From NCBI GenBank assembly GCA_940671915.1, contig CALNVZ010003426.1, forward strand, positions 46,170,085 through 46,234,084: a stretch of DNA of 64,000 bases, in the 5' to 3' direction. How positions within the stretch are numbered: the stretch's first letter is position 1; the number at the start of each line of letters is the position of its first letter. The notes under the pieces are model-generated. The model ran no database searches. It was not told where the DNA came from and saw nothing but the letters and a program-made list of their open reading frames with translations. This DNA comes from Paracentrotus lividus. Taxonomy: Eukaryota > Echinodermata > Echinoidea > Camarodonta > Echinidae. Made by a program: the position numbers and the translations under genes. Below, one piece after another: positions 11,891 through 26,300 of the stretch.

Positions 11891-14348
11891 ACAAATGATC
11901 TCATAAGGTGCTGTGAGTGTTAATATAAATAACAACCGTTTTGATAATAAGTTCTTCACTAGTTATTAAAATCTTACACCAAGAGTGCATCATATAAAGG
12001 ATACTCGTGCTACAAAAATGTAGTTGCCTATTACAGGTGCAAGATGTACACATTAATCACCCGGGTGAGGAGAAACAATATGGATAAAATGTGTGTCTTA
12101 AGAGCATAAGTGCCCAGCTAGGGATTAAACCCAAGATCTTGGTATCCCATTTCAACTATTACAACACCTATTCTTCTAAATGTGAGTTCTTTGCATTTGA
12201 TTTTGGCATAACAGATATTTACCCTTTTTTGTCTCAGCCCTAACACATTACATTGACGCACATGTTTGTATTTGATATACATGGCGGTCGATACATGGCA
12301 TAGGTGGGTTAAAGCCCTACAAAAGCTCTGTTTTCACATGGAGAATTTTTCCTCTTCAAAAAATGCCTCATTTAGGTTAAAAGGTTTGCATAGCGCTGCC
12401 ATGCGTTCATGTCTCTGGTTTAGATGCTACACACTTCTTAGCATAGTGTAGCGCAGTTACATTTGTAACAACGTATTAAAGGTTCACTACGTAAACTTTC
12501 TAATATAGGACTGCAATTTTTAGAAGAGTTCAGAGGACAACCTTGCATATGAAAACGGCTTCTAGGAGAGAATTTGTTCAGATACTATCAATATATCCAT
12601 AAAATTGAGTTTCATGTTAAATGTTGTATCTCAATTTGCTCCTCCATCAAACATTTTAGACGGAATAAGTTGATCTACACATTTCTTCATTACAATCAAA
12701 CAAATTATGCATTGTTTTTGTTGGAGTCGGTAAATATAAATTGATACATGTAGGTCAATAGATACTACTGACTATAAGGGGGACAAGATAATTTGTTCAA
12801 CAAGATAGATCAATATATCCTAAGAGCAGTCTGTAATACAATTGAACTGAAAGTATACATATAAATCCATCACCAGACAAAATTATAGTTATATCAAATA
12901 GAAATTTAAATAAAAAATGAATTTCTATCAAAACTATGAAACTATTTTTGAAATAATTATCGAAACGACAGGACTGAAATTATATTAAAAATAATCAATC
13001 ACATTTTCTTAATATTTGTTTGAAATTGAAATCTACATGGTAATAAGATACATTACATTAGTGGGGAATGTAGCAATTTATTTTAAAGGCAGATTGAATC
13101 TTATACACCTCAATCGCCGGATTTCAACATGAACAGTAAAACTGTTAGTACTGGTTATAACCAAAAATATATAAAATTAAACCAAATTTCCATTGTAATC
13201 TAATGATTTTCCTAGGAACTGCAAAATAACTTGTTTATAAGGATATGATGAATATCATTTGAAGTCTAAACCTGGCTCGGCATTACAGAAGCTGCTTGTA
13301 TACATGCACTTTGTACATATAAAATAATTCATCTGATATTGATGTCTTTTATTGAAATTAGCAGACAAATACTACTGACTTAATCTCCAAAATCCAAAAG
13401 GATAAATTATTGGAAAATATGAGAAATGATCAGTCAAGGTTTAGAGACAGATATGATAAAGCAAATAAAGAATTGTAGTTTTGATTGCTTGAAAACAAAC
13501 CGGTAACTGTAATTTCCCTTACGAATAGCTAATCATCTGTTTTACACAAAAATGTCATGAATCCCATTTTAGCATCTTAAAAAATCTGATCAATAAAACG
13601 TCACTTAGATACATAATTTTATTTCCAACATTAATTACACAAATATTCCTATCAGTTGAGACACTTATGACATTAATCTGATAACAGTTGATACAAAATA
13701 TTGCGAAAATGTAGTCAAGCTTTGCTGTGTTTTACAAAATCAAGGAAGAAAAGTAAAATATCAGATATTAAATCAAGAAAGTTACACATGTCCCATCATG
13801 ATTACATCATAGAAGGGACAATGATATAGACCATTTCTACGGAGTAGGGCCGTCGTCGAAAACCAATGTTGATACTTAAGAGGAGAGACCACAACAATTA
13901 CAATATATGAAGGATTAAATCTATTTGTGAGTAGCAACAAATCAACCTTTCATTTTGTGTTCTACAGATTCATTTTTAAAAGGAAGAGCAATTCTAATTG
14001 GCGATGAAAACATTCAAACTCAATCAAAAAGACACAAATCTGCACAATATTTGTTTAAAACACTCAATATGCTTTCATTCTGCAAATGTCAAGTCAAAAT
14101 TATATGCTACTTGACACTATTTTCAAAGAGGTTCCAAATTGATATTTTCATTGTGTAGTCCCTTTTTAAATTTCAAAATTGAGAATGTCTGGATGTACGA
14201 TTACAAACCGTCCTTGAATAGTGTTGTGTCTTGATATACCCACATGGTGATAAAAAGAATACAGTCTGGTGTCGACGACGGCACTTCAGGAAGGGGAATT
14301 GTAGGAGATGTAGGAGGAGGGGGAGGATTGGGACTAGACTAGTCTGGT
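11891..14348 (-). other. intergenic/3' UTR side of the MTCH2-like gene
   Basis: AT-rich sequence downstream of the MTCH2-like stop codon on the minus strand. It probably holds that gene's 3' UTR, but no single poly(A) signal stands out. A decayed copy of the SINE-like repeat lies near 12057-12170. No further gene was recognised. Confidence 0.4.
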
Positions 14349-17300
14349 CTAGTCTAGAGGAGTAACAGGCTCAGGCTGGAAGACCACCATCTTAGGGTTG
14401 TATCTCCTGAAGAAGAGGCTGGAACCACGCTTGAGAAGACCCTGTGAAAACAAGCGGACATTGGATTAAGATTACATTTTCAAAGGCTAACCTTGAAAAT
14501 TGTAGAATTTTTTTTCTTCAATTCTTGCTACAGTGGGTCAAGAAAATTATAGATTTCACATTTACTGTCTTAAATTTTGAAAATTATTCATACCATATTC
14601 ATGTTGATAATGTAAATCTTGAAATTTTTGTGATCATTTTACTTTTGCAAGGGTCAGGATTCGTGAAAGTTTCTTGCTGCAAAATACAAAAATGTACATT
14701 AATCAATAATTATAATTGTGAAAGTTTCATGATATAAAAATCAAGGCTGTGATGAACAATGCGATTAAGTTTCTAGTTGTGAATTCTGAGGGTACAGTCT
14801 GCTCCTGTTACTACCCGTTATACTGAATACATTGATCTGCACATGTTTGAAACGTGTACCAAGAAATTTGCCTCATGATAAAATCTTGTTGTATCCACAC
14901 TCAACATCACAGGAGTAAAATGAACTGTACACTAGTAATTGTTTGAAGTTTTTGTGTCATATGATTTTAATTGTAAATAAAGAATGAGTAGAAATTTTGT
15001 ATGAAGTCACTGAACACTAAAAAAAAAATTACTAAAAATACAGTCCTAATATGATGACAACTTACCCTGTATCTCAAGTCCTTCCAACAATCCACCCAGC
15101 TGACATACATAGGTACATAGGGTCCAGAACCAGCTAGTAATCTAAACAAACAACAACAGATAAAATCAATTTATATTCAAGCTGAAGAGAATCTAGTGTA
15201 GTAGGAGAGATTATAATTATATTATATCATATTATCATTATTTTCATGTTATTTAGGAAGAATATCATAGTAAAAAGGTCCACTGTATAAAAAAAAAAAA
15301 AATAGTCGCAATATGACCCAATATACACCCAAACAGCTGAAATACTTTGTGTAGTCCGAAACAAGCATTTATGATTGTAGTGCATGTGACCCTAAGTAGA
15401 ATTGGGTTAATTCCTTATCATTTTAGTAAATCCAAAACCTCACAGTACACAGTAATAGTGAATTGGGTGCTTTCCAAAGCACTTTTAAACAGTGTCTTCC
15501 ACATTTCACTCTCATAAACAGAACAATAATTTCACTTCCACCCTAATAAGACTGGGGGGAGCTCATTCAGCCCCCTCTCCACATTTTTCGCGATAACTTC
15601 GCAAAACAAGAAAAAAATAATTCGCCGAGACTTCATGACCTTATTCTTTCAAGTCTCGCGCAACTTTTGAGACCAAATAAGCTATGCCCAGGTATCCGGT
15701 TCAGGAGTTACATAAAATTTTGTAACCGTGCGTCGGACCCAAAGTTGCTCAAAAACTTAATTCCCTGTACAAATCCAATGCAAATTGTGTTTTTGGCCAG
15801 AATTCATAGTATCATTATTTTTTTTTACTGAACAAATTTAATTAATTTCATATTGTGTATGATTTAAATAGTATCACCAAAATTTCATTGAAAAAACAAT
15901 TTTCTAAAAGTCGTAAAACAAAGAGATACATAAGAAATTTTTAAAACAACAGAATACATAAGAAAGAAATTTTGATACTATTACAGAATTCTTTTTTCAA
16001 TACATTTGATCAGAATCCTACTAAGAATCTGTAAGCAAAAAATCAGCAGTTTTGGGGCTTTGTTTAGTTAATTACAACAAATCTTTGATTTTATGCATAA
16101 ATTAGCATAATTAATTAGTGATTAGTCACCAACAAAACTGCCATGGATCAGACCCAGATACAAATCTCAGTCAGATGTACATGTACTTCAGATGGTGATG
16201 TTAACGGTGGTAACAAGACATTAATAATCATAACTGATTAATACACATCTGTTAAGATCCAATGAACCTTGACATTGGGTTAAAAGGTCAAGAAGTTCGA
16301 CTATACAGACTTTATTTTTTTTTTTTAATGGTACAGTAGGGGGGAAAATAATTTTGGTATGAAATCTTCTCATATGATGTATGTGGTACCAAATTAAAGC
16401 CAAACAATTTTTCTTGCTGATGAACTTTATTTTGTATAATTTGCTTTTTTAAAACAAAAGTTATGCTAAATTTTGTGCAGCGAGGAGCTAATCAAACTTA
16501 CTTACACACATCTATGTTTCGGAGCGCTGAACCCATACAAAGCCATAAAAAAGCATGCATGCGCAAAATAGATTTTTCTTGCCTATAGAAAACTGGTCAT
16601 ATCTCAAGATCTACAGCACCAAATGAGATGGAAAAATTGCAGAAGAAAGCCTGATTTTTCTTCTTTATGGAAATATCAAACATTACTAGATTGTGATTAA
16701 TGTTCATACTTTAAATAAATGTTTTCCACTTGTACCATTTTATTTGATACAGACTATAGATGAGGACTTACCCGCAGTTATTGACGATGATGTTACTATT
16801 GATGAGACTAAATGGATAGGTCAGCATACTCGCTAGGAACTGATGAAAGAAAATCGCAGGATTGATACATTGCTTTATAAATATCATAAACATTTTACAT
16901 CACAGTATCAACACAATCTAAGGCTTTATAAGCTTTCACCTAACATTAATATCCCACATATTAAATTGTTTAAAACCACATACATGTAAACCATTGAAAA
17001 TCACATTAACTCTTTGCCTGCCAAATTCGACTGTAGTCACAATTGTACTTATTAACTATACAATCGTAATAATTCATTTTCTCTGTAATGAATGGGCTAA
17101 AAGATCTGAAAATCACTGATAATGCGAGGGCCAGGCCTGAGGCATAATTTCCCCTAGTTAATACAAAGCAAATATTGTTATAATATTTTTAATAATTAAA
17201 GAGAAAAGTCTTCTTATTTATGCTTAAAATTAATGTGGCGGGCAAAGAGTTAATAACTAAATTTGGAATGATGTTCTGAAAACAAATTTAACCTAATATA

Positions 17301-20300
17301 GTATGTAACTATACAAATGTACATGATTTGATCAAGATGCATGTATATTAAGCAAGAATATCACTTTTGTGTTTATACTCGGAAATAATATTACACTTAA
17401 CCATTTCATGAATATTGGCAATAAATCTTTAGCAATTTGAATAACATTCTCATTACTGTGATATAAACCATTTCCATCCCTTTGGCTGCAAATATCATTG
17501 AACATTTTGGATGTTATAAAATGTTTTTAGAATAAAAGGGGAGAAAACAGAATTTTGTGGCTGTATTGTGAAATACAATCCCATACTTGTATTTGGGCCC
17601 AATTTGAATAGCTAACAAAGTTCTCATTAAAAAAATAATAATTAATGAAAGGAAAAAAAAAATGTTACTAAATGAGTTAAAACTGTAAACTTACTCCAGT
17701 AATGATGTTTGCATAGCTCCTCAGCTCAGATGAATTTGTCATCTAGGAAGGAATTGTTTTTTTAAGGGTTAAGGTTACGGATAACAATATAACAATCAAA
17801 TATCAGAATTTTGTATGATTATTGGGTACAGGAATTATCAGTTTAATGTACTTCTATCACTTTACAAAACTGATCAGCAAAAATATCACAACGTACCTCT
17901 AAAGTGAGGCAATTCATACATTTCATACTCACTCACAGAAACTCAATGTGCCAGGATGTTAAATCATGGTCTAAATAAACATCAGTTTCTTGTATATGTT
18001 TAATATTCCACTTTAATCAAAGAAAAAAGGATCAACTTAAAACTAATTTTGAAACAGAATATCTTTATTGCCATTATTAACGGGAATATGATATCACAGT
18101 CTCAAGTGAGATCAATATCACAGCTGATTGCGATCAATTGAGCTCAGTTGGACACTATTTGAATGCTTTCACCAGTGTGATTGATCTCATTCAGGGCTGT
18201 AATGGTGGTAACTCACTTGCCATGAAACGGATTTGAGACTAGTTTGGGACGGCTTTCAGATGGATTTGGGACGGTTTGGAGACTAGTTGCGGAGACTTGT
18301 TGTTTTTATGTCTCATAGACATCTCATAGACTTTTCTTGAGTCTCTGCGATGTTTGATGAGTTTCCACGATATCTCACGAGGCATGGGGAAAACCAAGCA
18401 TGCTAAAAAGATCGACTTTTTTTTTCATTCGCATAGACATCTCACAGATGTCTCTGAGACATCTCTGCGACGAAAAACATTATCAGAGACGTCTCTGATT
18501 GTCCTAGTCGCAAAGACGTCTCCGCGAATCGATATACCACATTTAGTGGTACATTACGACTGAAGGAACTTACATTGTCATCTACGAACATTCTACTGAA
18601 TGAATAGTACATTGTCCTTGCAAGCCACAAGGTCAAAAGATCTAGTAGTAGTCTAGGAGCCAGGCCTCTGCAAAAAGAAATAAAAGATGAATAATTGTGA
18701 TAAACATGCATCATAAATAGTCAAAAGGGGGTTAAGTTGAGATATAATTATAAAATATGTACTTCACCTCAAATAAAATGTAAGATGTTTTGCATTCCCT
18801 GATGACTGTTCTGTGAACTATAACCCCTGAAACTAACCATCAAAAAAAAAACTTCTCCTACACCAAATGTTACAAGAAAATTAAAGGAAATTCAAAGTAG
18901 TATTTATCATAAGATGTTCTACCTTGATGCCAACGAAATGTTTAAGATGCTTGTTTACAATCACTTTTAAAACTTTGTAAATTTATTTTGACTTTCTTTT
19001 TTAAAATACACTCTGTAATTTTTAATAAGTAACAAAGATTAATCATGGATGTTTTTAAGGTTGTAGGAGGGAAATAAAGAACAATGGAAAATGCTGTAAT
19101 ACTCTGAGTTAAAGCAACAAAACTATGACCTTGGTCTAATATTTAAATGGGCAATTCCACGGTTAGTCGCATTACACTTTTAGGTGTCAATTTTGTAACT
19201 TGATGGTACCAGTCTTAATACAAGAATGGTATTCCTTTAAATTTTATACTTTTATTTAAACCTGACAACCATAGCTTTAAAATAACAATATAAGAAATGT
19301 TGCAGGCTTTGTCCTGTGAACGTACATACAGGGTAAAAAATCGTTAGTCGCATTACACAAAATGGACAAGGAAAAAAGTCCACTTGTTACAATTAAATAT
19401 TTTGCTCAAATCACAGTACTTTTGCCAGTTTTATACCTTGCACCACCTAACCTGTCAGCTATTGAGATTTGGCAAACAATTTAAAGTATTCTTTAAAGAT
19501 CGAAAAATGTCGGTTAGTCGCATTATGGTTAGTCGCATTACAGATTTTTACGGTGTTACTTTTGGGGTTATTTCACCCTTTTGTCATGAATTAATTGTCC
19601 TTATTACTAGTCCGGCATCCCAGAGATTTATTCATGTGAAAAGCGCCGGAACAACTGACCCCATAGGGGGTTGGGATGGACCCTGGGCCTCACAAAAATG
19701 AATTGCTGCCGGGTCTGAGCTGTGGCTTCCCGCCCAAATCACACATTTTGTGACGTCACTACCGGAAGTCATTTTGAGACAATGTACAGGGGTGCACTTG
19801 ACACTATCACACAAAACGTGTCCCCAACATATTTTTAGGGCTTCATTTTTTATTTTATTTTTTTTGATTAACCGATAGTATACGATGCACCACAATGAGT
19901 TTTCCTGGCATTTCCGTCCTGAGATCGATGACAGCGACACTAACATCGCGGAGCGACGTCGTCGACTTGCGACCAATTTGTTCTGTTTTTTGACTCGTTT
20001 TCGGTTTCAAATTTTGAAGTTTTGTTTAGATTATGTTTAGAATACCGATAGCTCTGAAACTTTGCCAACGTCTTTAGCAAGTCCTCCGCATTCTGGAACA
20101 TATTTGGTTTTATAAGTTATATGTATTTTTTCCCTATTTTAAGGCCATTTTAGTAACATGGTTTTAAGGAAAATCGGTCAAAAAAAGAGAGTTTTCAAAG
20201 GTAATACTTCGAGCCATTCATAATACATGTGTTGTATGGGGTTAATACCGAACTCATTATAATCTTACATACATACTCATTATCCCTTGTCCCACTATTG

Positions 20301-23300
20301 TCTCCCAATCATATGGCCCCATACCCACCACCACTTACAACACACACACACCTTACCCACGCACACCACACACACACACACACACGCACACACACTCCTC
20401 TCTCTCTCCTTCTTACGTCGTCTCAAAGTACTTAATTTTGCGTTATAAGTCCTTCATGACTTCCAATCCTCTCTTTTTTACAAATTTCTCCGCCCTTTCC
20501 CCTTTCCTCTCTTTATCTTTTCTCTCTCTATCTACACCTCTCTCTGTCTTTCTTCCTTCTCTTTATTTTTCTATTTCACTCCCGTTACACTTCTCTAACA
20601 ACCTCTTTTACTACTATCCTCCCATTCCTTTTCATTAGCATAAGTGAGTATAGTTTTGAAAATTCAATCAAAGTCTCCGTGTTGTATCGATATATTTATT
20701 TTGTTCTTTTTTTTTCTTGTGTGTTTTACCTTGTCAACATTAGTATCATATCAAATGTGTATATAAATAAAGATTATTTAGCAACTACATTAGGAGAAAG
20801 TGAAGATTCAGCGGGAGAAGAAGGGTGTCAGGTGGTTCCTTCAATTTTCATTCTAAAAGTTCATTCGAACACCGGCTTTTTCTCAAAATATTGTAACGGA
20901 ATGCCTCCTAAATCCATTGAAGACAGTGCCTAATCACGATTTACTCACATGGATATCATTTCTCAGCCCCGTCAAGCGTTCCGTGACAGTTTCGCAGAAA
21001 AGAAACGGGTAGGCCTATAAAGGTCATTATCTGACCTGATCTGAAGGTATATTCCATTCAAGTATTACAAGCGCCAACCTTAATTGAATATAACATAGTT
21101 ATGGGGCGATTTTCACTAATGTTACTTTTTTGGGGAAACTCTGCGAACCCTCGTGACTGGATCGGCAATGAGCATCTCTCACCATAGACCGAGGCTGCTC
21201 TGTCCTCATCGGCGCCCTCTTAGACCGAGGCTGCTCTGTCTCATTTAGAGGGATATACGGCCAGGGGCCGCCCGATGAGGACAGAGCAGCCTGGTCTACT
21301 ACTCACCGAGGCTATAATGTCCCGTTCGAAGGATCACTTGCCTCAGTCATGAAATGCAAGTTCAACGACTGATTTTCTACAACTCCATCGTACGACACTT
21401 CAAATTCTAACTGACAATGCTGTATTGAATGATCCCCCAATGAGGTCTAGATTTTCTTTCGGATCAGGAGACCATTACTGAAAATAATGGAGGCACAGCT
21501 ACAGAATCTTGTGTCGTATACATGTGTCATATATCGTGATCTGCAGTACACCACACGAATAATGATTATAGATAAGTCTTTGTTTCCCCTTAGGAAACCG
21601 ATTCGTTGTTTGGAATCTGCAAAATATGATATCAATTCCTCTTTCTCAACGAGATCTAAGACATGGATACCAAAGAACGCGATATTCTTGAGGCAGGATG
21701 TACGACTAATTCTATCCTAGAACTTGAGTTGACGATATAAGGCAGAGCAATTCTACTAATCTCTTGTACCCCCACTGCTTCTTGAACTTGTCAGTCTTGA
21801 CCTAGAGGCAGAATAAGTGAACAAGCTGACGTAAAAGGGTGCTTTCAAGAGCTAGAGGTATATACCTACCAGCCTACCTACCAGGCCGGCTAAACTGCCG
21901 AGACCTGGCACGAATCCTCGAGTTATCCCTCTACCTCACGCATGCAGTTTTTCAGCTCGTCTGTGCCAAGTTGCAACTACTCCAGTATCAGATTTCATAA
22001 TGCCTGGGTACGTCTTGTGTTGTAACAACACTTCCTGCGTCAGGTCCCTAAGATAAGAGCTGGCGGCCAACTCTGAGTGTCGAAAGCAATGACCATCAGC
22101 ATTATTCTTACATTCCTCAGGACACATTGACTTCCAGATGGCACTCATTTATTGAGAGCTTTCAGGGTATGTCCCACTGATCGTGACATCAGACTCTGTC
22201 GAATTTACCTATGACCAAAGGTATTTAGAGTCCTCTAGCTATCTCTCTTAGTCCAAGTGCATACTCCTGCAAGCAAGAATGGTTAAATTTCTTCCATCTC
22301 TCCATTTGGTGTCACAACTTTAGCCGTTGTGTTTAACAGTGTACACGTTGTCAATGGTATTTAGTAGATTATGATAGTCATGATGGTATACCGTAGTCAT
22401 TTTTCATCATCTTTTTGCGATTGATGGAATCGAAAGCTTTCTCAACATCGACAATGTGAGCACTACAGGCAGGTTGTTCAGTTTTACCTCTTCATTAATT
22501 GATCCAGGATTTGAGCAACCGTGGTTCTACCTATAAATCCGTTCTATTTGATTCTCAGCTCGGGACCAATAGCTTCCCTTATCCGGCTGGGTGTCATGAG
22601 CAATTAAATAACCCTGTATTTGATGCATGTCATGCTGATTCCTCTGTAGTAACTCCTCTAACATTATTGTCTAAACAAGAAGAAGACAACTTAGGCAGGT
22701 TCTGCAAGAAAACTTAAAGGGGAATCCAACCCAAGGAGAGAATCAACCTTACAGGAAAGAGGAAAATGAGAGGAGCAATCTATAAAAAGTTGTTTATCTT
22801 AAAAGTTTCAAAAATGGTTATAAATAAGAGAGTTATGAAGTTTGAAAAGTCTTAGTTTTCTTTATGGGGATCCTCAATTGGCATCATCGGCTTTCAAAAT
22901 GGGCGGATCCATGGACAACTCTCCATTCATTTGTACACAAATTTTCAGATTTTTCCATTTTCTTTCAAAATTTGTCTTCTTTACTTCTGAGCTCAAAATA
23001 TGTCATGGGAAAATATATTTCACACAACATATGTGAGCTTAGAAGGAGGTAAGATATATTTCGAAAGAAAATGGGGAAATCTGAAAATTTGTGTACAAAA
23101 TGAATGGAGATTGTCCATGAGATCGGCCATTTGAAGCCGATGATGCCAATTTGAGGATCCCCATGAAGGAACAACTATACTTTTCAAACTTCCATAACTC
23201 TCTTATTTTATAACCGATTTTGATGAAACTTTTTTAGATTGCTCCTCTCATTTTCCTCTTTCCTGTAAGGTTGATTCTCTACTTGGGTTGGATTCCCCTT

Positions 23301-26300
23301 AATGCAGAAAGGAAGTAGATCAGTGTTGCACAAAATCTCTCCGTTGATTTCAGAATTGTTGGTAATTATAACATCATTCATGAAACTATTCTTGCAAGCA
23401 AACCAGCATACAGAGCCATGACCAAGGCTTTTTTTTCTTCATTTTTATATTATTTTTTTGAAAGGGTCTGTTCGAGTCGCGGAGAGTATGAAACTCGCGT
23501 AAGACAAGCACCAGTCAACTTCCATCTAATTCAATCTACATCTCAGTATTCTACATTAAATAACTGAGCCTACAAATAAAAACTCGACAAATTGTTAGTG
23601 ATAGGCCTGGCAAATTACATCCCAGCTCAACGGCAATGATCGTCCCTGCCTTGGTGGATATGACGGACTAGCTAGTTCATTAAGCAATGATGGACATGCT
23701 TCGTTGTATGAACATGCATCAGCCACAGAAATTAATGTTCGTTGCGTTCAGCTCTGAAGCTCTTGAGAAAAATGAGTCCCCCCTTGCATAATTCAAAAAT
23801 AATATTTCATAGCCAAACACATCGTTAACCACATGTGAAGTATATAGACGTATATCGATATATCCATCCGTTCGGTGAGATGTAGATCACGATACACTTT
23901 ATGACACGTAGGAGTGTAGATAGCGTAGGCCTATTTCTGGAGCTGTGCCCTATTATTCCTGCAAGTTATGGTATCCTGGAAGAAAGCTCTTATATCCTCT
24001 TAGAATCATTTCAGTCAGCCTTGTCATCAAGGAGCCAGTGTGCGTAGATGGAGTCACTGTCAAGATCTACACCGACATGACCGGGAAGGGAAACATCTTC
24101 CAAACCTTTATACATGTATGTATTTGGGCAGTGCTGCTAATCACAGCAGCTTAGAACTTGATTGTTGATAGCGCCTTTTTACCATGTTTACACCACTGTC
24201 TTGGAGAACCTTCCTTTCGTGAAATCAGAAAGTGATTCTTAAACCAGATCACCAGACGATGTAGCTCTAATTCAGCCCTTTTCCCATAACTCATAATTTC
24301 TTGGTGCTAAGCAGAACATATATGTTTCAGAGCTACAGCAAAAGTTTAAGGTAACGTTTTCATATCCACTACGCTTTGTTTGCTGTAAAATTGTCATAGA
24401 ACGCTTGTTTTAACTCATTGACTTAAGAGATGTCGTCCATGTTAGTTAAACTTTAAAAACTTTTTACATAGGCTACTTGGAGAAAAGCTGGTAAATGAAC
24501 GGGTTGCTTGTACATTGAAGATTGAGGAAGCCAATCAACTTCTCCTGACGATTTTTATTTTCTCTTGATTTACTCTATCAATGCCTGTTAAAAGGATCTA
24601 ATCCAAACTATTGAAATTTCAACACCCCCCCCAAAAAAAAAACAAACAAAACAAAAAAAAACCCGCAACTCATTATGTTGAATGGAAACCAAAATATATC
24701 TGATCAAATATCTCTTTGAATTAAAGGAAGACAACATTTTACATTTCCTGGAAAACTGTAAAATTAATTTGCATGAAAAATACATGAAAAATAATTAACA
24801 GACCGAATTAAAATTGATAGAGAGAAAAAAGGGAGAGGAGAGGGAGATAGAGTAAGAGGGGTTAAAGAGAAGTGTAAAGGGATGATAGGAGAGAGATAAA
24901 GAGAAGGAGAGGAGAGACAGAGAGAGGTGGATAGAGAGAGAAAGATAAAGAGAGGAAAGGAAGGAGACCGAGAAATTTGTGACAAAGAGAGGGATTGAAA
25001 GTCGTGAAGGACTTGTACGCAAAACTAGTACTTTGAGACGACGTAAGAAGGAGAGAGAGGAGTGTGTGTGCGTGTTGTGTGTGTGGTGTGGTGTGTGTTG
25101 CTGTGGTGGTGTGTGCGTGGGTGAGGGTGTGTGTGTTGTGTGCGGGGGGGGTATGGGCCATATGATGGAGACAATAGGGGACAGGGGATAATGAGTAGTA
25201 TGTAAGATTATAATGAGTTCGGTATTAATCCATACAACACGTGTATTAGAATGGCTCGGAATATTACCTTCGAAAACTCTCTTTTTGAGCTTTTCCTTAA
25301 AACCATGTTACTGAAATGGCCTTAAAATAGGGAAAAATAATATAACTTATATATAAATACATAAAACCAAATATGTTCCAGAAAGCGGAGGACTTGCTAA
25401 GGACGTTGGCAAAGTTCAGAGCAATCGGTGTATTCTAAACATAATCTAAACAAACTTCAAAATTTGAAACCGAAACGAGTAAAAAACAGAAAATTGTTCG
25501 AAGTCGACACTCGCTCCGCGATGTAGTTCGCTGTCACGATCTAGGGACGAAATTGCCAGGAAACTCATTGGTGCATTCGTATACTATCGTTAATCAATTA
25601 AAAAAAAAAAAAAAAAAATGAAGCCTAAAAATATGTTGGGACACTTCTTTGTGTGATAGTGTCAAGTGCACTCCCTGTACATTGCTCAAAAGGTACTTCC
25701 GGTTGACGTCACAAATGTGTGATTGGGCGGGAAGGCCACAGCTCAACCGGCAGCAATTCATTTTGTGAGGCCCAGGGTCATCCCAACCCCCTATGGGGTC
25801 AGTTGTTCCGGCGCTTTTCACATGAATAAATTTCTGGATGCCGGACTATACCCTTTAAATCAGAAATATGTCCACTCTTCTTCCTTTAGTGAAATTTTCA
25901 GGAAAAAATATCAAAAGAATCTTGCATAATTTGAATTTTAGTGATTTTTTTTTCATGTAGTCCCACACATAGAATTTTAATGGTGGTTCTAGTTCTCCAG
26001 GAAATGTACGAAATTGAAAAATAATTATATTGATTTTGAAAGACTTTTATGATTCATTAACACCCATGGAATTAGATAAGTGATAGGTCACAGAATAAAC
26101 ATCTGAGAGACATTTTTATTTTAGACAAATGTCCTAGTTGGCGTGGAATTGCCCAAATACAAAGTAGAATGCAGGTAATATTTCATAAGAAAACTTACAC
26201 AAATAGTCCCCTAATTCCTCCATCACTGTAGATCTCAAGGTAGGGTGAAATCCAACCACTAGGGGAGAAAAAGAGAGAAAAAGAATGATTGTTATGGAAT

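Larger units (their letters stand above)
19608..25849. mobile_element. 6.2-kb foldback (TU-like) transposon with ~1-kb terminal inverted repeats
   Basis: The arms at 19608-20600 and about 24840-25849 are inverted copies. Matched landmarks include the end TAGTCCGGCATCC, GAAAAGCGCCGGAACAACTG, CCCATAGGGGGTTGGGATG, TGATAGTGTCAAGTGCA, the ATTCTAAACATAATCTAAAC segment, and then CA/CT (left) against GT/GA (right) microsatellite tracts. Very long inverted termini are characteristic of foldback elements, described as TU elements in sea urchins. The interior (20600-24840) holds a degraded reverse transcriptase, a nested MITE and an unexplained ORF, but no recognisable transposase. Confidence 0.8.
19148..26155. 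mobile_element. outer transposon shell with TGGGCAATTCCAC ends, split by a nested element
   Basis: The left end reads TGGGCAATTCCACGGTTAG and the right end is its inverse, CGTGGAATTGCCCA. The left arm (19148-19607) carries at least four copies of GTTAGTCGCATTA. The right arm is 25850-26155. A 6.2-kb foldback element separates the arms. No transposase ORF is visible in the arms, so the shell is probably a non-autonomous DNA transposon interrupted by a later insertion. It lies in intron 6 of the MTCH2-like gene. Confidence 0.65.

Noticed and set aside
24764-25191. Ser/Leu-rich and Cys/Val-rich ORFs
   Set aside because: They fall in the GA/GT microsatellite part of the right foldback arm and mirror those in the left arm at 20338-20640.
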